Assembly (NCBI GenBank): GCA_031548885.1
Contig: JAVBQO010000003.1
Location: 1-64,000, forward strand
DNA: 64,000 nucleotides
From: JAVBQO01 sp031548885
GTDB taxonomy: Bacteria > Patescibacteriota > Saccharimonadia > Saccharimonadales > Saccharimonadaceae
Direction of reading: 5' to 3'
Below are positions 34,044 through 42,687 of the stretch, one piece after another (the stretch's first letter is position 1; each line of letters opens with the position of its first letter). A program made the position numbers and the translations under genes. The notes beneath the pieces were generated by a model. The model worked only from the letters and a program-made list of their open reading frames with translations. It was not told the DNA's origin and did not search any database.

Positions 34044-34137
34044 CATCTTTCCTGAAATCAGGCTGGAATTAGCACCTTGCGAAAATCGCAGGTTGCTAGC
34101 GGATCGTCGAGCCAAATCTCTCCCCGCTTCTTGATAT
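34044..34137 (-). ncRNA. SAM-I (S-box) riboswitch controlling metK
   Basis: Read on the minus strand, the element begins at ATATCAAG (34137) and contains the conserved core TAGCAACC (34091-34098), a P3 hairpin, the junction GGTGCTAATTCC (34065-34076), a P4 stem CCTGA/TCAGG and the closing AAAGATG (34044-34050). These are the hallmark SAM-I blocks in the right order. The P3 stem-loop includes TGCGAAA. About 50 bases separate it from the metK ATG, with no obvious T-run terminator, so control of translation initiation is more likely than termination. The promoter is probably the TATAAT near 34155-34160. Confidence 0.88.
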
Positions 34138-34160
34138 TAATTGTTAATGATGGAATTATA

Positions 34161-34700
34161 TCACATTTTGTTTCGCATCATCACATCATAACCTTCGAAC
34201 ACTTCATCCGATTTTTCCACGCCAAATTTGTTCAAGATTCCCCACATATTTTCGCAAATTTCCGCCACATTCGCATCGTTGTCCGTCAAAGTTTCCGCCT
34301 CGATAAAATCGCCCAATCCGTTCACATAATCGACACAAATTTCGACGTCGCCGATTTTCGCTTTTTGGCGCGTTTTCGTTAAATCGGAATACAAATCGTA
34401 GCTCATTGCGAAAATCGCCTTTCCCATTTCTGCATCGTCGGCAATTTCGGTTTCGTGCTCGATCGAATCCAATTGATTATTCACCGATTTTTTCAATGTG
34501 AATATGTGTTTCGCAAGCCCGTTTTTCGTTTCCGTACGGATTCGCAACCACGGGCCGACATCACCACTTTTCGCATTCGGTTTTGCGAAAACGCGGTCGT
34601 GTTGCGAAACCGGCTCGCCCAGCATCACGTCCATTTCGCGCAGTTTCGCAATCAAATTTTTTCGATTTTGCACCCGGGCTTTGATTTCGATTTCACGCAT
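34161..34700 (-). CDS. CYTH-domain protein (class IV adenylate cyclase / triphosphatase-like)
   Basis: A 179-residue CYTH-fold protein. The N-terminal ExExK signature is present (REIEIKARV), followed by the Arg pair in LRIRTETKNG, the Lys in FTLKKS and the acidic strand EICVDYVNGLGDFIEAE. CYTH enzymes act on triphosphates: class IV adenylate cyclase, thiamine triphosphatase or inorganic triphosphatase. The sequence alone cannot separate these. Its ATG overlaps the stop of the upstream KwaB-like gene, so they are translationally coupled. Confidence 0.85.
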   Translation of the reverse strand: MREIEIKARVQNRKNLIAKLREMDVMLGEPVSQHDRVFAKPNAKSGDVGPWLRIRTETKNGLAKHIFTLKKSVNNQLDSIEHETEIADDAEMGKAIFAMSYDLYSDLTKTRQKAKIGDVEICVDYVNGLGDFIEAETLTDNDANVAEICENMWGILNKFGVEKSDEVFEGYDVMMRNKM

Positions 34701-35740
34701 TATTCCGCTCCTTCCAAAACCTTCTTCCCTTTAATCTCATACCGATTCCCCGTCAACTCACTCGTCACATAATCATCATTCAATAAACTAACGAACATGT
34801 CCAAATCGCGCCCGTCCATAATAATAATCGCGCCGTCGTTATCAACCATCAAATCCAGCTCCATTTCCTCGGCGTGTTTGATAAGTTCGCTTTGCGAAAT
34901 CGCTCGCGGATCCAATTTCTGCAGTTTCGCAATCGCGGATTTGCGTTCGCGAACCAAGGTTTGCATGTCCATGCCTTCCGGAAAACTCAGCTTGAACTGC
35001 GAAAGGATTTCCTCGACTTTTTTGTCCGCCAAAGCCTGTTTTTTGTAATCATAATTAAAGATTTTTTCGAACTTTTTCGGTGCGAATGCGAAAATGTCAT
35101 CGCCAATAATCAGCACCTGATTGTCGACCGGAATTTTGAATCCGACCTCCGGTTCGAACGGTTGCATTTTGCCATCGATAATTTCCCACGACGTGCGTTG
35201 ATTCAATGAACTCGAACCTTGCAAAGCTTTCACGACGTAAAACGGCAATTCCAAATCTTTGTGCGAAAATTTCGCAACAATCATGCGGATGTTTTTGAAT
35301 TCGTGGTCGTATTCGTTGAAGTGTTCGATTTCAGATCGCGAATGTTCGATGGTGTTCAGAATTTGCTCGGCGTTGACCACGCGGCCACGCGTCGTTCGTA
35401 GCAACACGCCGTCCTCTTCCTCGGACTTTTCAAAATCGCGAATTTCCAGCCCAAGCCCGGCACCTTTCGCAATATAATTCATGATTTCCAAAACGAAAAC
35501 CGGCGCAACTTGTTGTTGCAATTCGCCGGAAATTGTCGCGAAATACGGCGTGTTGTTTTTGTTAACCAAGTAAAACTCAACGTCTAAATTCCCTTTGAAT
35601 TGATCCAAATTATTCGCCCACAAAAATATGTCGATTGGGTCTTTTTCAGTCAAAGTTTCCGCCGATTCGACATCACTTTTCGCGAAAACATCTGTGGCGT
35701 TTTCGTTCACATTTTCAACATTCGCATCCAATTCAGCCAT
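34700..35740 (-). CDS. KwaB-like (DUF4868) protein
   Basis: A 346-residue soluble protein with no transmembrane segment. The acidic N terminus (about 1-30) is followed by a mixed alpha/beta region. The segment GDDIFAFAPKKFEKIFNYD near residue 220 resembles the conserved core of DUF4868 proteins such as KwaB of the Kiwa anti-phage system. This resemblance is from memory and moderate. KwaA, the membrane partner of Kiwa, is not adjacent; instead the gene is coupled to a CYTH enzyme. A GGAGG site precedes the ATG. Confidence 0.5.
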   Translation of the reverse strand: MAELDANVENVNENATDVFAKSDVESAETLTEKDPIDIFLWANNLDQFKGNLDVEFYLVNKNNTPYFATISGELQQQVAPVFVLEIMNYIAKGAGLGLEIRDFEKSEEEDGVLLRTTRGRVVNAEQILNTIEHSRSEIEHFNEYDHEFKNIRMIVAKFSHKDLELPFYVVKALQGSSSLNQRTSWEIIDGKMQPFEPEVGFKIPVDNQVLIIGDDIFAFAPKKFEKIFNYDYKKQALADKKVEEILSQFKLSFPEGMDMQTLVRERKSAIAKLQKLDPRAISQSELIKHAEEMELDLMVDNDGAIIIMDGRDLDMFVSLLNDDYVTSELTGNRYEIKGKKVLEGAE

Positions 35741-35802
35741 GCGTTCCTCCGGATTATTTTCTCCATTTTACCCCAAAACGCTTGCGAATAGTGATGTAAA
35801 AT

Positions 35803-36573
35803 CTACCGAAAACCGGTCGATGGAACACCCGGAATATTCGCATCGGTTTTCGCAAAAATTACCGGCGAAGTTTGTGCATAATTTTGCTGCGAAATCGACA
35901 TACCTCCATTTTTTGCGAACGCGTTTTCGGAATTTTTCGCATCATCGCCGACGCCCGCGCTAGCATCAGAATCCGACGATTCTGGGTCGGCAGAATTTTC
36001 CGTGTCATTAGTTGCTGGCGACGCCTCATTGTCAACTTCATCGCTTTTTTCACCGTTTTTCTGCTGCGAAATATTCGTAAGATTTTTGGTTGGGTTTTCG
36101 CAAATCATCCAGATTTCGCCGCCATCAACCGACCGCGCGTACGACGTGCCGATGGTCATAACCGGATAATAAACCACGTCGCCAATCTGTTCGCCGTGCT
36201 TTTGCGCGTTCGAAAAAATCACAACGCCCTTGCCTTTTGGATTCTCGCTCAGCCCTTTTCCAGCGGGAATTTCAAACGCAAAAAACCCGTGCGGTTCGAT
36301 CGTTTGACCAAGTTTCGCAATTGACAGCGGCGTTTTGAAATCCACGCCCGTTTCCGCAGTTACCGGATAAATCCGCCAGTTCGAAATGTCAATTTCACCG
36401 TTCGAACTATTATAGATTTCAACCCATTTCGTGACGGCCGTTTTGCCAGGAAAAATCTCGTTGATATAAATTTCGGACGATGTTGCAAACGCGAAATTCG
36501 CTTGCGAAAAACTCGCAAATATCGCAGCCAACGCAAAAATATATATCGAAAAAATTCCCGCCAACTTTTTCAT
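35803..36573 (-). CDS. Secreted lamin-tail-domain protein
   Basis: A 256-residue secreted protein. A signal peptide (about 1-29) is followed by a lamin-tail domain (about 33-140) with the family pattern INEIFPGKTAVTKWVEIYN and DISNWRIY. The last 110 residues form a Ser/Asp/Glu/Asn-rich low-complexity stalk. Lamin-tail domains are common in surface proteins and nuclease-associated proteins of CPR bacteria. There is no C-terminal transmembrane anchor or clear sorting motif. A TATAAT lies ten bases before the ATG. Confidence 0.8.
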   Translation of the reverse strand: MKKLAGIFSIYIFALAAIFASFSQANFAFATSSEIYINEIFPGKTAVTKWVEIYNSSNGEIDISNWRIYPVTAETGVDFKTPLSIAKLGQTIEPHGFFAFEIPAGKGLSENPKGKGVVIFSNAQKHGEQIGDVVYYPVMTIGTSYARSVDGGEIWMICENPTKNLTNISQQKNGEKSDEVDNEASPATNDTENSADPESSDSDASAGVGDDAKNSENAFAKNGGMSISQQNYAQTSPVIFAKTDANIPGVPSTGFR

Positions 36574-36617
36574 AATTGATCAAATTATAGTGAAATTTTC
36601 GGCCAAGCGCAAGCGAA

Positions 36618-37064
36618 TCACGCCAAATTCGCCACGAATTCCGGCGATTTCAAATGCAATTTTCGCGCTCGGTTCGCCCACTCATCCGCCAGTTCGTTCA
36701 GGTCGTGACCGTTGTGGCCACGTACCCAAATCAGTTTCGCATTCGAATTTTGGTATTTCGCGAACAGCGGCTGAACAATATCCAAATTTTTAATCCCGCC
36801 CTTTTTCGTCCAATTATTCGCCGCCCAATTCGGCGCCCATTCGGTCAAAACTTTTATCCAAAATTCGCTGTCGGAATGGATTTCGCAAACTTCGCCGCTC
36901 GCGTCATTCAGCGCCGCAAACATCGCCAAGCCTTCCATGCGAATATTGGTGGTTTCGTGCAAATCCTCGCCGCCAACGATGTGCGGCACGCCGTTTTTGA
37001 TGACCGCGTAGCCGCCCGGACCGGGGTTGGGGCTGGCTGAGCCGTCGGTGTAGTAGATTGTCAT
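36618..37064 (-). CDS. rnhA: Ribonuclease HI
   Basis: Cleaves RNA in RNA-DNA hybrids. The 148 residues carry all four catalytic carboxylates: Asp in IYYTDGSASP, Glu in IRMEGLAMF, Asp in IHSDSEFWI and Asp in NELADEWANR. The conserved His is in GHNGHDLNE. A TATAAT six bases before the ATG suggests a leaderless mRNA. Confidence 0.96.
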   Translation of the reverse strand: MTIYYTDGSASPNPGPGGYAVIKNGVPHIVGGEDLHETTNIRMEGLAMFAALNDASGEVCEIHSDSEFWIKVLTEWAPNWAANNWTKKGGIKNLDIVQPLFAKYQNSNAKLIWVRGHNGHDLNELADEWANRARKLHLKSPEFVANLA

Positions 37065-37076
37065 AGTGAGATTATA
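37065..37076 (-). promoter_or_regulatory. -10 box giving a leaderless rnhA transcript
   Basis: Minus strand TATAAT (37071-37076), six bases, then the ATG at 37064. Confidence 0.65.
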
Positions 37077-37354
37077 TCAGTCAAATTGTCCTACGTAAGT
37101 AAATTAGCTTCGATCTCGGTTTACACACACTATTCCCCACTCAATCTCAGGATCTCATGTACTGGCAAAATTGTCAGATCTTCGACAGTTTTGTCTGATT
37201 TCGCAATAGCCTTGTTTATAATCCAAGTTCCAGTTTTGTATGCAATTCATCGCCACCCATCCGGATTCTGAAAAAACAATTCGTTCGGCCAGCCATTACC
37301 GGCTGCAACCAATTCCATTAACCATTTTCGCAAGCATGGTGTTATTTTTGCTAG
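37077..37354. other. Non-coding gap between rnhA and glyS
   Basis: About 280 bases without a supported gene. It contains a TATAAT on the plus strand near 37210 and two TTTCGCA motifs. No known RNA was recognised. Confidence 0.4.
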
Positions 37355-38707
37355 CTAAAGATTACTCACCAACTCCTCAATCCCCACCCGCCGCTGCTCC
37401 GTCGTATCCCGATCCCTCACCGTCACCGTGCCGTCCTCCAGCGTTTGAAAATCAACCACCACGCACGACGGCGTACCGATTTCGTCCTGGCGGCGATACC
37501 GTTTGCCGATGTTACCGTTGTCGTCGAATTCACACATCATATTTTGGCTAAGTATTTCGTAAACTTCGCGAGCGCGTGCCACCAATTCTGGTTTGTTTTT
37601 CAGTAGCGGAAAGACCGCGCATTTGACCGGCGCCAGTTCCGGTTTCAGTTTCAACACGGTGCGCGTGCCGCCGCCTTCGACTTCTTCTACTTTGTACGCA
37701 TCAGACAACACGGCCAAGAAAATTCGCCCCATGCCCATCGAGGTTTCCAAAACCCACGGCACGTATTTTTCGCCGGTTTTCGGGTCGGTGTAATTCAAAT
37801 CGGTGCCAGAATATTTCATATGTTGGCTCAAATCATAATCAGTTCGGTCGTGAATTCCTTCAACTTCGTCAAATCCGTACGACGGATAATTGTATTCGAT
37901 ATCCCACGCGTCTTTGGCGTAAAAAACCAAATGTTCGTGCTGTTTCCAGCGTAAGTTTTCTTCGCGAATCCCCAGATTCAAAAACCACTGCCAGCGGTCT
38001 TGTTTGATCCGTTGATAATCCGCCTCATTTTCGTGCGGCCGGATGAAATATTGCGTGTCGGCTTGTTCGAATTCGCGGGTGCGAAACAGGAAATTTCGCG
38101 GGCTGATTTCGTTGCGAAACGCTTTGCCAATCTGCGCCACGCCAAACGGAATTTTCATGCGCGTCGTGTCGACGATGTTTTTGAAATTCAAGTAAATCCC
38201 CTGGCAAGCTTCACCCGGCAAATACACCGGCGTGTCGTTTTCGCCCGTGAAATCGCCCAGATTTGACGTGACCAACATGTTGAACATGCGCACATTCGTG
38301 AAATCTTTCGCGCCGCAATTCGGGCATTTTATTTTGTCGCGGTTGCCGTCGAACAGCGTGCCGAGCTCCTGTTCGGTCATTTTCTCGTCGGCCGGCACGC
38401 CGATTTTTTCCAATTCTTTGTCGACGCGAATCCGTGTGTTGCATTTTTTGCATTCGGCCAGCGGATCGGCAAAGCCGCCGACGTGACCGCTGGCCACCCA
38501 AACTTTCGGATCTTTGAACATCGCGCTGTCCAAACCAACATAATTCGGCTTCAATTGGACGTTCCATCGCCACCAATTTTTTTTGATGTTGTTCAACAAT
38601 TCGACGCCATACGGCCCGAAATCGTACAGCCCGGCCTCGCCGCCATAAATTTCCGACCCCTGATAGACAAACCCGCGGCGTTTCGCCAAACTGACAATTT
38701 CTTCCAT
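37355..38707 (-). CDS. glyS: Glycyl-tRNA synthetase (alpha2 type)
   Basis: Charges tRNA-Gly. The 450-residue single-chain dimer type is distinct from the E. coli alpha2-beta2 enzyme. Motif 1 lies in RGFVYQGSEIYGGEAGLYDFGPYG, and motif 2 in FRNEISPRNFLFRTREFEQ. A zinc-binding insertion has CKKC and CPNC pairs. Motif 3 is in ETSMGMGRIFLA. I start at the ATG at 38705-38707, preceded by AAGGAGC; the in-frame TTG ten codons earlier lies too close to the promoter. Confidence 0.96.
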   Translation of the reverse strand: MEEIVSLAKRRGFVYQGSEIYGGEAGLYDFGPYGVELLNNIKKNWWRWNVQLKPNYVGLDSAMFKDPKVWVASGHVGGFADPLAECKKCNTRIRVDKELEKIGVPADEKMTEQELGTLFDGNRDKIKCPNCGAKDFTNVRMFNMLVTSNLGDFTGENDTPVYLPGEACQGIYLNFKNIVDTTRMKIPFGVAQIGKAFRNEISPRNFLFRTREFEQADTQYFIRPHENEADYQRIKQDRWQWFLNLGIREENLRWKQHEHLVFYAKDAWDIEYNYPSYGFDEVEGIHDRTDYDLSQHMKYSGTDLNYTDPKTGEKYVPWVLETSMGMGRIFLAVLSDAYKVEEVEGGGTRTVLKLKPELAPVKCAVFPLLKNKPELVARAREVYEILSQNMMCEFDDNGNIGKRYRRQDEIGTPSCVVVDFQTLEDGTVTVRDRDTTEQRRVGIEELVSNL

Positions 38708-38828
38708 ATTGCTCCTTTTCGCAAAATTCTGATCCAATTATACCACGCTGAATCTGTTGCGAACATCAGAAAACGAATTGTGGTATCATAAGTTTTAGAC
38801 ATAGTTTTTTATTCTGTCAAGGAGTTCT

Positions 38829-39587
38829 ATGGAAATATCAGCTCGTAGTCGGCCAGATTATGAACGAGTCGAGGACGATGGCCGCTTGACCATGAAAGCC
38901 GCGCTGCAAGACATCGCGCCAACGCTACACGCCATGGCAGTTCACGACGCAGTTTCGCCCGAAGAATCCATTGATTACCTCAATACGGCCATGCAATACT
39001 ACGATAGCGATTTTGACCGAGCCCGGGCGCTACGCGATCGTGGCAAGCACCAATATTTCGCCAACAAGGCCAACTGGGAGAACGACTTCGAAGAGTCGTT
39101 GAACAAATTGCATGCGTATCGCCGCAGCCAATCAACAAGACCCGCGTACCGATGCCCATTTCGCGAAATAGCCGCAACGCAGGCCATGCGCGGGCGAGTT
39201 CTTCTGCATTTTGCACTGCAAGAAGGCAGCGCCAAACATTTCGGAGCCGCGCATCAGAAACTTCACGAGGCGCAAATGTATTTAGCGGACGAACATTTCA
39301 AACCAGATCAATACGACATAAACTTCGCAGCTATTGACGCGCTTGCTAGTCGACTATCTGCCGATGTTCGCATGGACAGCCCCACTCGACGACTTGGCCA
39401 TGCCGCTTTGATCGCCCCGCTGAGCGAAACGATATTTGCCGATCATGCTGGCCGCTGGCATGTCGAAGCTCCGGCCAAAGCCATAACGCGTGTCGGCGCA
39501 GCCGCACTAGCTGGCCTGGTGCCCAGCTACGCCCGCAAACCTGGAACTATCGCTAACAAACTTGCGCTGCGCGTTGTCGGATTGTAA
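38829..39587 (+). CDS. Hypothetical helical protein
   Basis: A 252-residue protein of unknown function with a clear AAGGAG site. The middle (about residues 40-170) is helical, with spacing reminiscent of TPR-like repeats (SIDYLNTAMQYYDSDFDRARALRDRG; AAHQKLHEAQMYLADEHF). The last 80 residues are basic and weakly hydrophobic. It is the only plus-strand gene in this part of the window and converges on recO with a 12-base gap. It contains no TGCGAAA motif, although flanking genes contain many, so it may be a recent arrival. Confidence 0.7.
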   Translation: MEISARSRPDYERVEDDGRLTMKAALQDIAPTLHAMAVHDAVSPEESIDYLNTAMQYYDSDFDRARALRDRGKHQYFANKANWENDFEESLNKLHAYRRSQSTRPAYRCPFREIAATQAMRGRVLLHFALQEGSAKHFGAAHQKLHEAQMYLADEHFKPDQYDINFAAIDALASRLSADVRMDSPTRRLGHAALIAPLSETIFADHAGRWHVEAPAKAITRVGAAALAGLVPSYARKPGTIANKLALRVVGL

Positions 39588-39599
39588 GTTTCGCGATAT

Positions 39600-40280
39600 C
39601 TATACTTTCGCAACGATCATTGCCAGCCGCAAACAATCGTCGACAATGTCATTCGTGCCAGCAATTTTCGCGATGACGCTTGGATGGTTTGACGTCATGA
39701 CGCGCAGCAGTTTAATGTGGTTGGAATTGTATTTTCCATTTTCGTGAAATACAAAAACTTGGTCCGTTTGGTCAAAGTTGTAGAGCGCGTCCTCGATCAA
39801 TTTCATACCATTATTGTCGGTTGCCGTATTTAGCTCGTTTCCCAACATTTTCGCCAAGTTCAAATAGAACCATGTCTGTGTGATTTTGAGCAGAATATTC
39901 ATATCATTCAACGCTCGCAATGTCGACAACAAAACATCGTAAAACTCCGGCTCCTCAATCATCTCGCAGGCCTGCGAAATGCGTTTGATTGCTTCGTAAC
40001 CGAACTGCATTTTGTCATAATCCAACATGATTTGATCAAAAAATGTGTTCAGCCTCGCCCCTGTCAATGTACCGATTTCGCTTCTACCGCGATGAATTAC
40101 CACATCGCATTCCGCGAACAATTCGATACCGCCCGCTAGGCGCGATTTTTCTTTTCGCACGCCTTTCGCCATGACGGAAAGTTTGCCATATTCCGGCGTC
40201 AAAACCTGCAGAATCCGGTCTGCTTCGCCGTAGTTCGTGCGCCGCAAAACAATCGCTTTTGAGCGAATTTGGTCAGCCAT
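39600..40280 (-). CDS. recO: DNA repair protein RecO
   Basis: A recombination mediator that helps load RecA in the RecFOR pathway. The 226 residues have the N-terminal OB-fold (SKAIVLRRTNYGEADRILQVLTPEYGKLSVMAKGVRK), the typical RecO start. The helical C-terminal domain lacks the zinc-binding cysteines found in some homologues. I start at the ATG at 40278-40280; it overlaps the stop of the response-regulator gene by eight bases. Confidence 0.9.
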   Translation of the reverse strand: MADQIRSKAIVLRRTNYGEADRILQVLTPEYGKLSVMAKGVRKEKSRLAGGIELFAECDVVIHRGRSEIGTLTGARLNTFFDQIMLDYDKMQFGYEAIKRISQACEMIEEPEFYDVLLSTLRALNDMNILLKITQTWFYLNLAKMLGNELNTATDNNGMKLIEDALYNFDQTDQVFVFHENGKYNSNHIKLLRVMTSNHPSVIAKIAGTNDIVDDCLRLAMIVAKV

Positions 40281-40668
40281 TTTTACGCCCCAATTCATCA
40301 CGTTCGATCCGCAAATTTCGCAACTTTTCGCGTAATAATTTTGGCGTTATTTCGGCCTTGTCCAGAACCAATTTTACGTTCAAGTTTCGCACATCATCCG
40401 TCACAATTTTCGCAGCATTTGATGACAAGATTACAACGGGTATTGCACACAAATCATCGTAGCTTTGCATTTCGTGCAGCAACGCAAACACGTTTTGCGA
40501 CCCCAAAATCACGTCGGCCAGCATGACGTCAGGACGCCACGACTCCACGACGTCCAAACTTCGCTGTGCGTCACAACTAACACGCACGTCGAATTCCTGC
40601 CCCAGAGTTTGCGCCAAACTCTCCGCCATCCACCGGTCGTCTTCAATGATCAAAATGCGCCTATTCAT
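40273..40668 (-). CDS. Single-domain response regulator
   Basis: A 131-residue receiver domain without an output domain. The acidic pair is in RILIIEDDRWM, the phospho-acceptor Asp in DVMLADVILG, and the conserved Lys in VLDKAE. The start is the ATG one base after the histidine-kinase stop, with GGAG upstream. It should be phosphorylated by the kinase encoded just before it. The output is unknown. Confidence 0.87.
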   Translation of the reverse strand: MNRRILIIEDDRWMAESLAQTLGQEFDVRVSCDAQRSLDVVESWRPDVMLADVILGSQNVFALLHEMQSYDDLCAIPVVILSSNAAKIVTDDVRNLNVKLVLDKAEITPKLLREKLRNLRIERDELGRKNG

Positions 40669-40669
40669 A

Positions 40670-41422
40670 CTACAGCTCCAACAAACTAAGTTGCGCCGAC
40701 ACCGGCAAATGAGCACGAAACGTCACGCCGCCCGAAAAATGCCGCGAAACACTCAGCCGGCCATTCATAGCGTGCGCAAAACGATCGGCGATCATCAAAC
40801 CAAGCCCGCTCGAAAGAGGCCGCGCACTGACCGGCATGACGCGTCGGCCCAAAGCGTCGGACAGTTTGCGAAACTCGCCCAAATCCATCGTCTGGCCGAA
40901 ATCGCGCACTGCGATTACCGCTTCGTCGCGCGTTGTTTTCGCACTAATGACCACGTCGCGACCGGCCGAATTGTACTGTAGCGCGTTGTCGATCAAGCCA
41001 GTCAGCAGCGACCGCAACAAATCACGATTCCCAACCGCGACCGTTGGCGCACGACTAATTCGGATCGAAAAACTTTGCCCCAACGCCCGCGAAAGCGGCC
41101 TTAATTCATCCGCCACATCATAACAAATTCCCGACAATTGCACCGGCTCCATCGCGAACAATGCATCACCCAGACGCGCCGCACGCGTCAAATTGTCGAC
41201 CAACCGCAGCGACCGTTCGCTCGTCAAACGCATACGCCGAATAATTTCATTTTTCGCAGTCTCATCATCAGTTTCGCCCAATTGTAAAGCCAATTGTCGC
41301 AACAAAACCAGCGGCGTTTTCAATTCGTGCGCCGCCGCAATCAACGTCGAATCCGTCGTCACATCGTCTCCGCCACCGAAAATCGGCGACGCATTCGTAT
41401 CTATTCCCTCCACGAAATTCAT
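40670..41422 (-). CDS. Soluble sensor histidine kinase
   Basis: A 250-residue kinase with no transmembrane segment. The H-box is AAAHELKTPLVLLRQL, the N-box LIDNALQYNSAG, G1 VRDFGQTMD and G2 SSGLGLMIADRFAHAMNG. The N-terminal 25 residues are too short for a sensor domain, so it probably receives signals from a partner protein or senses cytoplasmic conditions. A TATACT six bases before the ATG suggests a leaderless mRNA. It heads the operon kinase, response regulator, recO. Confidence 0.9.
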   Translation of the reverse strand: MNFVEGIDTNASPIFGGGDDVTTDSTLIAAAHELKTPLVLLRQLALQLGETDDETAKNEIIRRMRLTSERSLRLVDNLTRAARLGDALFAMEPVQLSGICYDVADELRPLSRALGQSFSIRISRAPTVAVGNRDLLRSLLTGLIDNALQYNSAGRDVVISAKTTRDEAVIAVRDFGQTMDLGEFRKLSDALGRRVMPVSARPLSSGLGLMIADRFAHAMNGRLSVSRHFSGGVTFRAHLPVSAQLSLLEL

Positions 41423-41434
41423 GCTTTTAGTATA
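41423..41434 (-). promoter_or_regulatory. -10 box giving a leaderless histidine-kinase transcript
   Basis: Minus strand TATACT (41429-41434), six bases, then the ATG at 41422. Confidence 0.6.
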
Positions 41435-41464
41435 GCATTTTTCGCAGAAATATGGCGCTAGCGT

Positions 41465-42160
41465 TTATTGTTCGAATTTCAGCGACGGCAAAACCGTGTT
41501 GTTGAAGTCGCTCATGTAGTCTTGCGAATCAGTCCGCAGCGTCAATGTTTTGTCGCGAATTTTGAAAATTACCGCCGAGCCTTTCAGCCCGTCATCGAAT
41601 GTGCCGTCCATGCGCATGCCCTGATAGCCTTTGAAATCAGCGGTTTTGCCGACCGTGATTGGCGACGCGCTGACTTCGCCTTTTTTGATCACGTTGTCGT
41701 AAGTTTTTAGCACGTCGTCATAAGCCCGCGTTTGAATATTCATCCGCAATGCGAAAACCGACGTTTTCACGCTGACCGGCGGAACGGTTTTCGGCGCGAA
41801 ATACGCCAAATATTGTGTGTTGCTCGTCTGCCCGGTGCCATCTTTGTCCAGATACGCCGCCCACGTTTTCGGATAATTGAACGTTACCGATCCAAAATCC
41901 GACGGCCCCTGATAAATCAAATTCGGCTTTTTGGCTTCCTCGACGTAGTTTTTCGCATCCTCGGTTTTCTGTGCAGCACGCGCTTCCTCGACCGCGACGT
42001 TGATTTTCTGATTTGTGTTGTCTTTGTAATCGTTCATTTGCATGTACGCCCAGCCGAACGCCACGCCCAGCGCCACCGCCGCCACGCCCAAAAATATCGC
42101 CGCGATCAAAAACGGATTGACTTCGCCGGATTCGCGCGAATGTTTTGCAAAACTTTTCAT
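41465..42160 (-). CDS. Hypothetical membrane-anchored surface protein
   Basis: A 231-residue protein with one N-terminal transmembrane helix (about residues 18-40), a short coiled coil (about 48-75), and an extracytoplasmic domain with a PsbP/DUF-like strand pattern (FGSVTFNYPKTWAAYLDKDG; DKTLTLRTDSQDYMSDFNNTVLPSLKF). That domain style is common in lipoprotein-like CPR surface proteins. The closing hydrophobic-charged pattern resembles the gene at 57787-58521. The -10 TATCAT is six bases before the ATG. Confidence 0.75.
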   Translation of the reverse strand: MKSFAKHSRESGEVNPFLIAAIFLGVAAVALGVAFGWAYMQMNDYKDNTNQKINVAVEEARAAQKTEDAKNYVEEAKKPNLIYQGPSDFGSVTFNYPKTWAAYLDKDGTGQTSNTQYLAYFAPKTVPPVSVKTSVFALRMNIQTRAYDDVLKTYDNVIKKGEVSASPITVGKTADFKGYQGMRMDGTFDDGLKGSAVIFKIRDKTLTLRTDSQDYMSDFNNTVLPSLKFEQ

Positions 42161-42172
42161 GTTTTCATGATA
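42161..42172 (-). promoter_or_regulatory. -10 box giving a leaderless transcript for 41465-42160
   Basis: Minus strand TATCAT (42167-42172), six bases, then the ATG at 42160. Confidence 0.55.
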
Positions 42173-42183
42173 GCATAAGTAAT

Positions 42184-42687
42184 TTAAATTTCGTATAGAT
42201 TCATGCCGCCGAGCTGTTTTTTCGCCCGCATTTCGGGGATTTCAAAGCCGAAACTGACAATTTTCAACGGACGATTTTTCGCAATCCGACGTTTCTGCTT
42301 GACCAAATATTTTCGCAATTTGTGCAAATCGCGCGATTCAATAAACACATAAATCGTCGTCGTTTCGATCGGCAAATCGGTATGCCAAAAGTTTCGCAGG
42401 TGCGTTTTGGTGCGCGATCGAACTTTTCTTAGCCGCAGCCAACTGATGGCGACCAAAATCGGATTGATTTCAAAACCAACCGCCCGTGCGCCACGCGCCG
42501 CAGCCAGTTTCAAAATCACGCCATCGCCCGAACCCAAATCCACCACGACATCATCTTTGTCAATTTTCGCCAAATCCATCGCTTGCAAAGCCCATTTTTT
42601 GCGCGTCGGCACATACGGCGCACCAAAAAATACCGTCAAAACAAACAGCGCCACAACGAGAATCATCGCATCGACAAATATGTTCAT
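42184..42687 (-). CDS. Membrane-anchored SAM-dependent methyltransferase
   Basis: A 167-residue class I methyltransferase-like protein. An N-terminal hydrophobic helix (about 5-24) precedes motif I VVVDLGSGDG and the acidic strand end AVGFEINP. The C-terminal part ends early, so the fold is compact. The substrate is unknown; a lipid or membrane protein is plausible because of the anchor. Its ATG overlaps the xseB stop. Confidence 0.8.
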   Translation of the reverse strand: MNIFVDAMILVVALFVLTVFFGAPYVPTRKKWALQAMDLAKIDKDDVVVDLGSGDGVILKLAAARGARAVGFEINPILVAISWLRLRKVRSRTKTHLRNFWHTDLPIETTTIYVFIESRDLHKLRKYLVKQKRRIAKNRPLKIVSFGFEIPEMRAKKQLGGMNLYEI

